Source: Pseudomonas sp. Root71 | GTDB taxonomy: Bacteria; Pseudomonadota; Gammaproteobacteria; Pseudomonadales; Pseudomonadaceae | Assembly: GCF_001429045.1 (NCBI RefSeq) | Contig: NZ_LMHY01000012.1 | Coordinates: forward strand, 1 to 64,000 | Length of the DNA: 64,000 nt | Reading direction: 5' to 3' | Part shown: positions 27,366 through 35,324 of the stretch, in pieces | Layout: each line of letters starts with the position of its first letter | How positions within the stretch are numbered: position 1 is the stretch's first letter | Notes under the pieces: generated by a model | Seen by the model: only the letters and a program-made list of their open reading frames with translations | Database searches by the model: none | Told to the model about the DNA's origin: nothing | Program-made: the position numbers and the translations under genes

Positions 27366-27393
27366 AGAATACATTTTCAAAATATTAATGCAA
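27366..27393 (-). promoter_or_regulatory. Candidate sigma-70 promoter of the siderophore operon
   Basis: On the minus strand TTGCAT (27388-27393) and TATTCT (27366-27371) are separated by 16 bases, upstream of the NIS synthetase start at 27320. Both hexamers match the consensus in four or more positions. A Fur-box-like sequence overlaps the -35 hexamer. Confidence 0.5.
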
Positions 27394-27408
27394 ATGATAG
27401 CAATTACT
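27390..27408. promoter_or_regulatory. Candidate Fur box
   Basis: The 19 bases match the Fur consensus GATAATGATAATCATTATC at 12 positions, including an intact ATGATA core and the CATTA-side ATTA. It covers the -35 region of the siderophore operon promoter, which is where Fur-Fe would block transcription. The match is by eye. Confidence 0.55.
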
Positions 27409-27433
27409 ACTTATGACATTAGGGGTCGCCTTT

Positions 27434-28363
27434 TCAGGGGCTGGCCAGGGGTTTGCTCAAGACCATGTAGCGCTCTCCCACCTTTCGCGCATATTCCTCC
27501 AGCACTTGCTGACACAACGTCACAATCTCCTCGACCCATTCCACGCCCACTCGCCACGACACCACCACCTGCAGGTCGGGTGGTCGCTGATCGATGTCCA
27601 GCAGGGTCAGTTCACCCCGTGCCAGCTCTTCGGCCACCAGCACCGGAGGCAACGCGCCGATGCCAAAGCCGTCGCGCAGCAGCCGGGTAATCGCCGACAC
27701 CGAGTTCACACAATTCAGCCGTGGCGCCGTCACGCCATTGGCCTGCATCAGGGCGAGCACTTGCTGATGCGGGTGAGAGTTTTTCGAGTAGGTAATGATC
27801 CGCTCTTTCGCCAGATCGGCGACGCCTGAATACTCACGGTTGTACAGGGAGTTGCTGGCGGCAATCCAGCCCATCGGGTGGCTCGCCAGTTCCAGGCTGC
27901 GCACGCTTTCCTGGCGCAGCAGGTCGGTTTGCAGGATCACATCGAGGAAGCCTTTTTGCAGCTGATCGCAGAGGTTGAGCGAGGTATCGGCCACCAGTTC
28001 GATTTCCACCAGTGGGTAGTGATCGGTCATCTGCGCCACCAGCGGGCTGAGCCAGGTGTGGATCACTGTGTCCATCACGCCGATGCGCACCCGTCCGGCC
28101 TTGCTCGAGCGGGTCTCGATCGACTGCTTGAGTGCCTGCATGGTGTCCATCATCTGCTCGGCGTAATCGAGCACCTTGAGGCCTTCGGGCGTCAGGCTTA
28201 CGCCGCGTGAATCCCGCAGAAACAGCTTTACCCCGAGCTCGCCTTCAAGCACTGCGATGCGGCTGGAAATCGAGGCCTGGGTGGTGAAGAGCTTGTCGGC
28301 GGTCAGGCGAAAACTCTTGAGTCGGGCGACCCAGACGAAGGTCTCGAGAAACTTCAGGTTCAT
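27434..28363 (-). CDS. LysR regulator, probable control of the pxp operon
   Basis: The 309-residue protein has the LysR winged helix-turn-helix (about 1-60; LTADKLFTTQASISSRIAVLEGELG) and an effector domain. It is divergent from the MFS-pxpABC operon with a shared 146-base regulatory region, the standard position for a LysR activator of that operon. A T-N11-A motif lies just upstream of its start. It ends 113 bases before the siderophore operon on the same strand, but that operon has its own promoter signals. Confidence 0.9.
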   Translation of the reverse strand: MNLKFLETFVWVARLKSFRLTADKLFTTQASISSRIAVLEGELGVKLFLRDSRGVSLTPEGLKVLDYAEQMMDTMQALKQSIETRSSKAGRVRIGVMDTVIHTWLSPLVAQMTDHYPLVEIELVADTSLNLCDQLQKGFLDVILQTDLLRQESVRSLELASHPMGWIAASNSLYNREYSGVADLAKERIITYSKNSHPHQQVLALMQANGVTAPRLNCVNSVSAITRLLRDGFGIGALPPVLVAEELARGELTLLDIDQRPPDLQVVVSWRVGVEWVEEIVTLCQQVLEEYARKVGERYMVLSKPLASP

Positions 28364-28367
28364 GGGA

Positions 28368-28380
28368 TAAAGATTTCTTA
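28368..28380. promoter_or_regulatory. Possible LysR box (T-N11-A)
   Basis: The sequence taaagatttctta is an imperfect palindrome with the T-N11-A form of LysR operator sites. It lies directly before the lysR start in the divergent region shared with the 5-oxoproline operon, fitting autoregulation. No footprint or conservation data are available here. Confidence 0.35.
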
Positions 28381-28509
28381 TGTCTAAGGCGGGTTTTTAT
28401 TAGTTGGACGCAGCAGGGGCACGCGTCCAAAAATCGGCGCATCCGGTTCCCACGATAGGCGTCGTCGGGGCTCAGAACAATACCAATAAAATCAGCGCGG
28501 AGATTTGCC

Positions 28510-29796
28510 ATGAGTGCGCCCGACACCCCCTTCATTCCGAAAGCCTCGGCCCGCCCGGGACCTTTCGACTGGTATCGCAACATCAATCAGCAGGAACGCC
28601 GCACCTTCTGGAGCTGCAAGATCGGCTATGGCCTGGACGGCATGGACACCCAGATGCTCAGCTTCGTGGTGCCGACCCTGATTGCCATGTGGGGCATCAC
28701 CACCGGCCAGGCCGGGCTGATTCACACCAGCACGCTGATCGCTTCGGCCATCGGTGGCTGGGTGGCGGGGATTCTGTCCGACCGCATCGGTCGTGTGCGC
28801 ACCTTGCAACTGACCGTGCTGTGGTTTGCCTTCTTCACCTTCCTCTGCGGCTTTGCCCAGAGCTATGAGCAACTGCTGATTGCCCGCACGTTGATGGGAT
28901 TCGGTTTCGGCGGCGAGTGGACGGCCGGAGCGGTGCTGATCGGCGAAGTGATTCGTGCCCAGGACCGTGGCAAGGCGGTGGGCATGGTGCAGTCCGGCTG
29001 GGCGCTGGGTTGGGGGCTGACCGCGATTCTATATGCGCTACTGTTCTCGGTATTGCCACCGGAAGACGCCTGGCGCGCGCTGTTCATCCTTGGCATCGTG
29101 CCGGCGATTTTCGTGATCTTCGTTCGCCGACTGGTGAAAGACCCGGAAATCTACCGTGAGGCCAAGGCTAAACAGGAGCCGAGCAATCCGTCGAAGTTCT
29201 ACGAGATCTTCGCCCCCGGCATGCTGTTCACCACGATTCGCGCTTCGTTGCTGACCACCGGCGCGCTGGGTGGCTACTACGCGATCACGTCCTGGTTGCC
29301 GACTTTCCTGAAAAACGAGCGCGGTTTGAGCGTACTCGGCACAGGCGGTTATCTGGCAATGGTGATCGTCGGGTCCTACGTCGGTTATGTCATCAGCGCC
29401 TATTTGACCGACATCCTCGGACGCAAAAAGAACTTCATCCTGTTCGCCGTGGGCTCGTTCACCATTGTCTTGCTGTACACCCAACTGCCGGTCAGCAATG
29501 GCGTGATGCTGTGGCTGGGCTTTCCGCTGGGCTTCTTCGCCTCGGGGATTTTCAGCGGCATGGGCGCATTCCTGACCGAGTTGTTCCCTACACGCATTCG
29601 CGGTTCGGGCCAGGGTTTCTGCTACAACATCGGCCGGGCGCTGGCGGCGTTGTTTCCGCTGCTGATCGGCCTGCTCAGCCAGACCGTGCCACTGAGTGTA
29701 GGCATCGGTGCCTTTGCGGCGGTTTCCTACGGGGTGGTGATCCTCGCGGCCCTGAGCCTGCCGGAAACCCGTGGCAAGCAACTCGACGCCCAGTAA
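28510..29796 (+). CDS. MFS transporter of the 5-oxoproline operon
   Basis: The 428-residue protein has twelve membrane helices and motifs of the aromatic acid/organic acid:H+ symporter-type MFS (GYGLDGMDTQMLSFVVPTL in helix 1; GILSDRIGRVRTLQ; GFGFGGEWTAGAVLIGEV in helix 4). It leads the pxpABC genes with a 73-base gap and is controlled presumably by the divergent LysR. Import of 5-oxoproline (pyroglutamate) or a related N-acyl amino acid is a good inference from context, not shown by sequence. GGAG precedes the ATG. Confidence 0.85.
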   Translation: MSAPDTPFIPKASARPGPFDWYRNINQQERRTFWSCKIGYGLDGMDTQMLSFVVPTLIAMWGITTGQAGLIHTSTLIASAIGGWVAGILSDRIGRVRTLQLTVLWFAFFTFLCGFAQSYEQLLIARTLMGFGFGGEWTAGAVLIGEVIRAQDRGKAVGMVQSGWALGWGLTAILYALLFSVLPPEDAWRALFILGIVPAIFVIFVRRLVKDPEIYREAKAKQEPSNPSKFYEIFAPGMLFTTIRASLLTTGALGGYYAITSWLPTFLKNERGLSVLGTGGYLAMVIVGSYVGYVISAYLTDILGRKKNFILFAVGSFTIVLLYTQLPVSNGVMLWLGFPLGFFASGIFSGMGAFLTELFPTRIRGSGQGFCYNIGRALAALFPLLIGLLSQTVPLSVGIGAFAAVSYGVVILAALSLPETRGKQLDAQ

Positions 29797-29869
29797 CTGA
29801 TAACCTGCGGGGCTGTCTTATAGATATGTCCCACAGCTGAAAAGAATAAAGCCTACAGGAGTGTTCAGT

Positions 29870-30622
29870 GTGAGCCGCCTGCTATTGAACTGCGACATCG
29901 GCGAGAGTTTCGGCAGCTGGACCATGGGTCTGGACGCGGAAATCATGCCCTTCATCGATTGCGCCAACATCGCCTGCGGTTTTCACGCCGGCGACCCGAG
30001 CATCATGCGCAAGACTGTCAGCCTGGCCCTCGGCCACGGTGTGCAAGTTGGTGCGCATCCGGCCTATCAGGACCTGGTGGGGTTCGGCCGTCGCTCCATG
30101 GCCTATGCCACCCAGGAACTTCAAGACATCCTGCATTACCAGATCGGCGCCCTCGACGGTATCTGCCGGGCCCAGGGCGGGCGGGTCAGCTATGTCAAAC
30201 CCCATGGCGCGATGTACAACGACATGATGGCCAACCCGACACTGCTGCGCGCTGTGCTGCAAGCGGTAGCGTCCTATGACCGCAACCTGCCGTTGATGTT
30301 GATGGCCACCCGCGACAACAGCGCCGCCCAACAACTGGGCGATGAATACGGCGTGACCCTGTGGTTCGAGGCCTTTGCCGACCGTGCTTATGACAGCGCC
30401 GGCAGGCTGGTGTCACGACAACTGCCGGGAGCGGTGCATCACGACCCGGAAACAATCATCGGGCAGGCACTGACCATCGCCCGTGGCGATCCGCTCACCG
30501 CCAGTGACGGCAGTGCCCTGCATTTGCAGGCCAATACCCTGTGCGTGCACGGCGACAACGCCAGTTCGGTCGCTGCCGTGCAACGTATCCGTGAAGCCTT
30601 GAACCGGCAGAGCGCGTCATGA
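29870..30622 (+). CDS. pxpA: 5-oxoprolinase subunit A (LamB/YcsF family)
   Basis: The 250-residue protein matches Pxp[13 protein letters not shown] at the start, then [38 protein letters not shown] and the late LCVHGDN, which together make the metal/substrate site. PxpABC hydrolyses 5-oxoproline to glutamate with ATP. The start is the GTG at 29870, 8 bases after AGGAG (29857-29861); a GTG at 29861 overlaps that ribosome-binding site. Its stop overlaps the pxpB start (ATGA). Confidence 0.93.
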   Translation: MSRLLLNCDIGESFGSWTMGLDAEIMPFIDCANIACGFHAGDPSIMRKTVSLALGHGVQVGAHPAYQDLVGFGRRSMAYATQELQDILHYQIGALDGICRAQGGRVSYVKPHGAMYNDMMANPTLLRAVLQAVASYDRNLPLMLMATRDNSAAQQLGDEYGVTLWFEAFADRAYDSAGRLVSRQLPGAVHHDPETIIGQALTIARGDPLTASDGSALHLQANTLCVHGDNASSVAAVQRIREALNRQSAS

Positions 30623-31323
30623 AGCTGCGGGTAGAGGTTGTGGCGCTGGATTGCCTGATGGTGCGCCTGTTCGATGAAATTGCCGAAACCAACATGCCGT
30701 GGATGCTGGCGGCCAGTGAAAGTCTGCGCGCGGCATTCGCCGGGCATCTGATCGATCTGGTGCCGTCCTACACCACCTTGATGGTGCATTACGACTTGAA
30801 CGCACTGAGTCCCGCCCAGGCCCGCGAGTTGATTGCCCTGGCACTGATCGATCTGTCGCCCAATGCGCGTACGCGCGGTACCTGCCATGTGTTGCCGGTG
30901 TGGTACGACTTGAGTGTCGGGCCGGAGCTGAGCCTGTTGTCGCAACGCAGCGGATTGGCGGTGGAGGAGGTGATCCGTCGTCACTGCGAGCGTGAGTACC
31001 AGGTGTTTGCCCTGGGCTTTGCGCCGGGCTTCGCCTTCATGGGGTTGGTGGAGGAGGTGCTCGCCGCGCCGCGTCTGAACACGCCACGCAAGAAAGTCGC
31101 CGCCGGCAGTGTCGGCATCGCCGAACGACAAACGGCGGCCTACCCGGTGGTGTCGCCGGGGGGCTGGAATTTGATCGGCCGCACGCCGACCAAATTGTTC
31201 GATCGCAACCGTGACGGCTACAGCTTGATGCAACCCGGTGACACCGTAAGGTTCGAAGCGGTCGGCCATGCCGAATTCATTAACCTGGGCGGTGACGATA
31301 CGCCGCTGGAGGCCCAGGCATGA
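30619..31323 (+). CDS. pxpB: 5-oxoprolinase subunit B (KipI-like)
   Basis: The 234-residue protein has the cyclophilin-like KipI/allophanate-hydrolase subunit 1 fold. Conserved features are [37 protein letters not shown], the [38 protein letters not shown] strand set, and MQPGDTVRF. It acts in a complex with PxpC and PxpA. It overlaps both neighbours by 4 bases (ATGA), so translation is coupled. Confidence 0.93.
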   Translation: MKLRVEVVALDCLMVRLFDEIAETNMPWMLAASESLRAAFAGHLIDLVPSYTTLMVHYDLNALSPAQARELIALALIDLSPNARTRGTCHVLPVWYDLSVGPELSLLSQRSGLAVEEVIRRHCEREYQVFALGFAPGFAFMGLVEEVLAAPRLNTPRKKVAAGSVGIAERQTAAYPVVSPGGWNLIGRTPTKLFDRNRDGYSLMQPGDTVRFEAVGHAEFINLGGDDTPLEAQA

Positions 31324-32246
31324 GCCGTCTGATGATTGAAGCGAGTACGGCGCTGTGCCTGTTGCAGGATGCCGGCCGATTCGGCGTGCGGCATCTGGGC
31401 GTGACCCAGGGCGGAGCGGCCGATTGGCGTTCGATGTCTTGGGCCAACTGGCTGTTGGGCAACGGACTGGATGCGTCGGTGATCGAAATCACCCTCGGCG
31501 GGTTCACCGTCGTTGCCGAGGATGATTGCGTACTGGCGCTGGCCGGAGCGGATTTGGGTGCGCAGGTGGATGGCGAGGCGCTGGCGCCTTGGCGCAGTTT
31601 CAGGTTGCACAAAGGTCAGCGTTTGCAATTCACCCGGCCGCTACTCGGTGCCCGGGCCTATCTGGCGGCGCCGGGTGGGTTTGATGCACCGAAAGTGCTG
31701 GGCAGCAGCGCGACGGTGGTGCGTGAGGAACTCGGCGGCCTGGACGGAATGGGCCATGCGCTGGGTAAAGGCGCGTCCTTGAGCTACTCGGGGAACTCGC
31801 TGGTATTGCTCCGGGAGTTGCCGGGCCAATGGGTGCCGGATTTCACCGGTGAGCCATTGCTGGATCTGGTGCTCGGTGCGCAGATTGGCGAGTTTGGCGG
31901 GCAGAGCCTGTTCGATGCGTTCAACAGCGTGTGGAGCATCGACAGCCGAGCCGACCGGATGGGCATTCGCCTGTTGGGCACGGCGCTGCAGTACCAGGGC
32001 CAACCGATGATTTCCGAAGGTATTCCGTTGGGGGCAGTCCAGGTGCCGCCCGACGGGCAGCCGATTGTGTTGCTCAACGATCGACAGACCATTGGCGGTT
32101 ATCCGCGATTGGGAGCGTTGACGCCGTTGGCGCTGGCGAGGCTGGCGCAGTGTTTGCCGGGGGCGAAGGTGCGGTTGCGGCCGGTGGTGCAGGAAATGGC
32201 GCATCGCGAACAGGTCGAGTACTTGCAGCGTTTCACTCACCGCTAA
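31320..32246 (+). CDS. pxpC: 5-oxoprolinase subunit C (KipA-like)
   Basis: The 308-residue protein is the biotin-independent carboxylase-like KipA/allophanate-hydrolase subunit 2 type: LLQDAGRFGVRHLGVTQGGAAD near the N-terminus, then ANWLLGN, ARAYLAAPGGFD, SRADRMGIRLLG, SEGIPLGAVQVPPDGQPIVLLNDRQTIGGYP. With PxpB it forms the ATP-using part of 5-oxoprolinase. It closes the operon; a REP doublet follows 15 bases after the stop. Confidence 0.93.
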   Translation: MSRLMIEASTALCLLQDAGRFGVRHLGVTQGGAADWRSMSWANWLLGNGLDASVIEITLGGFTVVAEDDCVLALAGADLGAQVDGEALAPWRSFRLHKGQRLQFTRPLLGARAYLAAPGGFDAPKVLGSSATVVREELGGLDGMGHALGKGASLSYSGNSLVLLRELPGQWVPDFTGEPLLDLVLGAQIGEFGGQSLFDAFNSVWSIDSRADRMGIRLLGTALQYQGQPMISEGIPLGAVQVPPDGQPIVLLNDRQTIGGYPRLGALTPLALARLAQCLPGAKVRLRPVVQEMAHREQVEYLQRFTHR

Positions 32247-32263
32247 AAGCTTCGTCGGATCGC

Positions 32264-32343
32264 CGCCCGGAGCAAGCCCGCTCCCACATTTTATCTGTGT
32301 CGTGCACAAAACCAATGTGGGAGCGGGCTTGCTCGCGAAGAGG
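32264..32343. repeat. REP doublet (CTCCCAC-inward configuration)
   Basis: Inverted REP copies at 32264-32290 and 32314-32343 are joined by a 23-base spacer. They fill the gap between the convergent pxp operon and the VWA gene. Confidence 0.85.
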
Positions 32344-32363
32344 CCTTCACAGGCGACGAATTT

Positions 32364-33542
32364 CTACTTGGACAAAAACCGCATCCCTTCCTCCAACCCC
32401 CGAAGGGTCAGCGGATACATCTGGTCCTCGATCAAATCCCGCACGATATTGGTCGACGAGGTATAGCCCCAGGTGTCCTTCGGATACGGGTTGATCCAGA
32501 TGAGCTTCTTGTACTTCTCCTTGAACCGCTGCATCCACACGTAACCGGCTTCTTCGTTCCAGTGCTCGACGCTGCCGCCCGCCTGGGTGATTTCATAGGG
32601 CGCCATGGCGGCGTCACCGATAAAGATCACTTTGTAGTCGGCACCGTACTTGTGCAGCAGGTCCATGGTCGACGTGCGCTCGGAGGTGCGGCGCATGTTG
32701 TTCTTCCACACCGATTCATAAATGAAGTTGTGGAAGTAGAAGTACTCCAGATGCTTGAACTCGGTCTTGCAGGCCGAGAACAGCTCCTCGCAAATCTTCA
32801 CATGGGCGTCCATCGAGCCGCCGATGTCGAACAGCAGCAATAGCTTGACGGTATTGCGCCGCTCCGGTCGCATCTGGATGTTCAGCAGGCCGGCATCCTT
32901 GGCGGTGTGGTCGATGGTGCCATCGATATCGAGTTCTTCCGCCGCGCCCTGACGGGCGAATTTGCGCAAGCGACGCAGCGCGACCTTGATGTTGCGCGTA
33001 CCCAGCTCAACCGAGTCGTCGAGGTTCTTGTATTCGCGCTGGTCCCAGACCTTGGCCGCCTTGCCCTGGCGTTTGCCGGCATCACCGACCCGAATGCCTT
33101 CCGGGTTGAAACCGCCGGAGCCGAACGGGCTGGTGCCACCGGTGCCAATCCACTTGTTGCCACCGGCGTGGCGTTCCTTCTGTTCTTCGAGGCGTTTCTT
33201 GAACTCTTCGATCAGCTTGTCCAGGCCACCGAGGGACTGGATTGCCGCCCGCTCTTCGTCGGTCAGCGAACGCTCGAATTCCTTGCGCAGCCAGTCTTCC
33301 GGGATCAGTGCCTGCAGGTGGTCGTCGAGCTTTTCCAGGCCATTGAAGTAGGCGCCGAAGGCCCGGTCGAACTTGTCGAAATGCCGTTCGTCCTTCACCA
33401 GGATCGCCCGGGACAGGTAATAGAACTCGTCCATGTCGGCGAAGGTCACGCGCTGTTTCAGCGCGTTGATCAGGTCCAGCAGCTCGCGCACCGAGACCGG
33501 CACCTTGGCTGCGCGCATTTCATTGAACAGGTTGAGCAGCAT
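32364..33542 (-). CDS. VWA-domain protein (CoxE-like), partner of MoxR ATPase
   Basis: The 392-residue protein has a helical N-terminal half with a charged segment (about 95-130) and a C-terminal von Willebrand A domain whose metal-ion site is DIGGSMD (about 240) with a later Thr/Asp pair (RTSTMD, GDAAM). Bacterial VWA proteins of this kind act with MoxR AAA+ ATPases to activate or assemble metalloproteins; the client is unknown. The moxR-type gene is 12 bases upstream on the same strand, so they form one unit. Confidence 0.88.
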   Translation of the reverse strand: MLLNLFNEMRAAKVPVSVRELLDLINALKQRVTFADMDEFYYLSRAILVKDERHFDKFDRAFGAYFNGLEKLDDHLQALIPEDWLRKEFERSLTDEERAAIQSLGGLDKLIEEFKKRLEEQKERHAGGNKWIGTGGTSPFGSGGFNPEGIRVGDAGKRQGKAAKVWDQREYKNLDDSVELGTRNIKVALRRLRKFARQGAAEELDIDGTIDHTAKDAGLLNIQMRPERRNTVKLLLLFDIGGSMDAHVKICEELFSACKTEFKHLEYFYFHNFIYESVWKNNMRRTSERTSTMDLLHKYGADYKVIFIGDAAMAPYEITQAGGSVEHWNEEAGYVWMQRFKEKYKKLIWINPYPKDTWGYTSSTNIVRDLIEDQMYPLTLRGLEEGMRFLSK

Positions 33543-33554
33543 GGCATCAGCCTC

Positions 33555-34400
33555 TTAGCGGGTGCCGCGACGGCTCATGAACGCCAGACGCTCCAGCAGT
33601 TGCACGTCCTGTTCGTTCTTGACCAGCGCACCGGCCAGCGGCGGGATAGCCTTGGTCGGATCGCGCTCGCGCAGCACCGCTTCGCCGATGTTGTCGGCCA
33701 TCAGCAGCTTGAGCCAGTCCACGAGCTCGGAGGTCGAAGGTTTCTTCTTCAGGCCCGGCACCTTGCGCACGTCGAAGAACACGTCCAGCGCTTCGCTGAC
33801 CAGGTCTTTCTTGATGTCCGGGTAGTGCACATCGACGATCTTTTGCAGGGTGGTGCGGTCGGGGAAAGCGATGTAGTGGAAGAAGCAGCGGCGCAGGAAG
33901 GCGTCGGGCAGCTCTTTTTCGTTGTTGGAGGTAATGATGATGATCGGACGTTTCTTGGCCTTGATGGTTTCGTCGATCTCGTAAACGTAGAACTCCATCT
34001 TGTCGAGTTCTTGCAGCAAGTCGTTGGGGAACTCGATGTCGGCCTTGTCGATTTCGTCGATCAGCAGGATCACCCGCTCTTCGGATTCGAAGGCTTCCCA
34101 GAGCTTGCCCTTTTTCAGGTAGTTGCGTACGTCGTGGACTTTTTCGTTGCCCAGTTGCGAGTCGCGCAGGCGGCTGACCGCGTCGTACTCGTACAGGCCC
34201 TGGTGGGCCTTGGTGGTGGACTTGATATGCCAGGTGATCAGCTTGGCGCCAAAGGATTCGGCCAGTTGCTCGGCGAGCATGGTCTTGCCGGTGCCCGGTT
34301 CGCCCTTGACCAGCAATGGCCGCTCCAGGGTGATGGCGGCGTTGACCGCCAGCTTCAGGTCATCGGTGGCGACGTAGGCCTGGGTGCCTTCGAACTTCAT
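33555..34400 (-). CDS. MoxR-family AAA+ ATPase
   Basis: The 281-residue protein has Walker A GEPGTGKT (33-40), Walker B VILLIDEIDKAD (about 107-118), sensor 1 (IIITSNNEKELPDAFLRRC) and a small lid domain. This is the MoxR type, which forms a ring and remodels a partner protein. The VWA gene directly downstream is the expected adaptor. The regulatory gap upstream (34401-34596) carries an inverted repeat that belongs more likely to the divergent DUF4160 gene. Confidence 0.92.
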   Translation of the reverse strand: MKFEGTQAYVATDDLKLAVNAAITLERPLLVKGEPGTGKTMLAEQLAESFGAKLITWHIKSTTKAHQGLYEYDAVSRLRDSQLGNEKVHDVRNYLKKGKLWEAFESEERVILLIDEIDKADIEFPNDLLQELDKMEFYVYEIDETIKAKKRPIIIITSNNEKELPDAFLRRCFFHYIAFPDRTTLQKIVDVHYPDIKKDLVSEALDVFFDVRKVPGLKKKPSTSELVDWLKLLMADNIGEAVLRERDPTKAIPPLAGALVKNEQDVQLLERLAFMSRRGTR

Positions 34401-34575
34401 CTGCTAATCCTCGAACGGTAACGCCGACCTGAACGAGGCAGGGCGGGGGCGCAATAAAATGGTCAGCCCCGACTATAACGCGCAGCCCGGTCGACTGTGA
34501 ACGCAGACGGCTTATTCAGTCTCTGAATGGGGCGTCACATCTTGACTCAGTCTCGGTTACTGGCCAGCATAGAGA

Positions 34576-34594
34576 TATCGCCATTTTGGCGATA
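34576..34594. promoter_or_regulatory. Perfect 19-bp palindromic operator candidate
   Basis: Eight-base arms tatcgcca (34576-34583) and tggcgata (34587-34594) flank ttt, ending 2-11 bases before the possible starts of the DUF4160 gene. A TTGACT hexamer at 34542-34547 may be a -35 box. The site is well placed for autorepression by the helix-turn-helix protein encoded by the second gene of the pair. Confidence 0.55.
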
Positions 34595-34605
34595 GCATGC
34601 CGGGC

Positions 34606-34836
34606 ATGTCTACAAAATACCGATTTCGAGATACATACCGCATTCAGTTGCGCGAAAAGGATCATCCACCGCCACACGTTCATCTGACGGGTGGCGGGCT
34701 GGACGTCATGTTGAGCCTGGAAACTGTCGAAGTGATGGTGGGCAAGGCGCCGCCGCTGATTCTCAGGGAAGCTCTGGAGTGGGTCAGAGCTCACCAGACT
34801 CAATTGCTGGAGGATTGGAAACGATGCTACCCATGA
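34606..34836 (+). CDS. DUF4160 small protein (possible toxin-like partner)
   Basis: The 76-residue protein has the DUF4160 signature: a basic N-terminal strand (YRIQLREKDHPPPHVHL, with the DHPPPHxH motif) and a C-terminal helix (ALEWVRAHQTQLLEDW). DUF4160 genes are often paired with DUF2442 genes, an arrangement suggesting a toxin-antitoxin or similar two-protein unit; no activity is established for this one. An in-frame ATG at 34597 is an alternative start; neither has a clear ribosome-binding site. It overlaps the next gene by 13 bases. Confidence 0.75.
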   Translation: MSTKYRFRDTYRIQLREKDHPPPHVHLTGGGLDVMLSLETVEVMVGKAPPLILREALEWVRAHQTQLLEDWKRCYP

Positions 34837-35324
34837 AACGACCACGGCTATCGGCAGTGCAAGCGTTGTCGGATTATCGTCTGGCGCTGACATTTATCGA
34901 TGGCCAGCAGCTGCTGCTCGATTTGAGCCGCGACCTGCATGCCTATCCAGGCCTGCAACCTTTACAGGGCGTTGCTTTTGAGTATGTAGCGTTGGGTGAC
35001 GATGGCTGGAGTGTCGAATGGCCTGAACTTGATATCCAGATTGGTGCAGATACTCTCTACTTGGATGCCTTGGCGCAAAATGCAGCCGACGAGAACACCC
35101 GAATCTTTATCGATTGGCGTGCTCGCACCGGGTTGCCGCTAAATCAAGCGGCTGAAGCGCTGGGGGTCAGTACCCGTAGCATCACCCGATACAGCAGTGG
35201 TCGCGAAGCGGTGCCGCGATCGTTGGCCTTGGCCTGCCTGGGGTGGGACTTCCTGCAACAGCAAACGAATTCATCCCGTGCGGCAGAAGACACCGGCCGG
35301 TACATCGTCACGCGCAAAAGTTAG
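34824..35324 (+). CDS. DUF2442 protein with C-terminal helix-turn-helix
   Basis: The 166-residue protein has an N-terminal DUF2442 domain (about 5-85; LALTFIDGQQLLLDLSRDL and VEWPELDIQIGADTLYLDAL) and a C-terminal helix-turn-helix (about 107-145; PLNQAAEALGVSTRSITRYSSGREAVPRSLALACLGWD) resembling antitoxin DNA-binding domains. GGAGGA (34809-34814) precedes the ATG at 34824 by 9 bases and lies inside the DUF4160 gene, giving coupling. It probably binds the palindrome at 34576-34594. Its stop interlocks with that of the convergent DUF748 gene (35321-35324). Confidence 0.75.
   Translation: MLPMKRPRLSAVQALSDYRLALTFIDGQQLLLDLSRDLHAYPGLQPLQGVAFEYVALGDDGWSVEWPELDIQIGADTLYLDALAQNAADENTRIFIDWRARTGLPLNQAAEALGVSTRSITRYSSGREAVPRSLALACLGWDFLQQQTNSSRAAEDTGRYIVTRKS

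Noticed and set aside
32907..34421. A 504-codon plus-strand ORF opposite the VWA and MoxR genes
   Set aside because: Both minus-strand genes have clear motifs, including Walker A and MIDAS; the plus reading has none.
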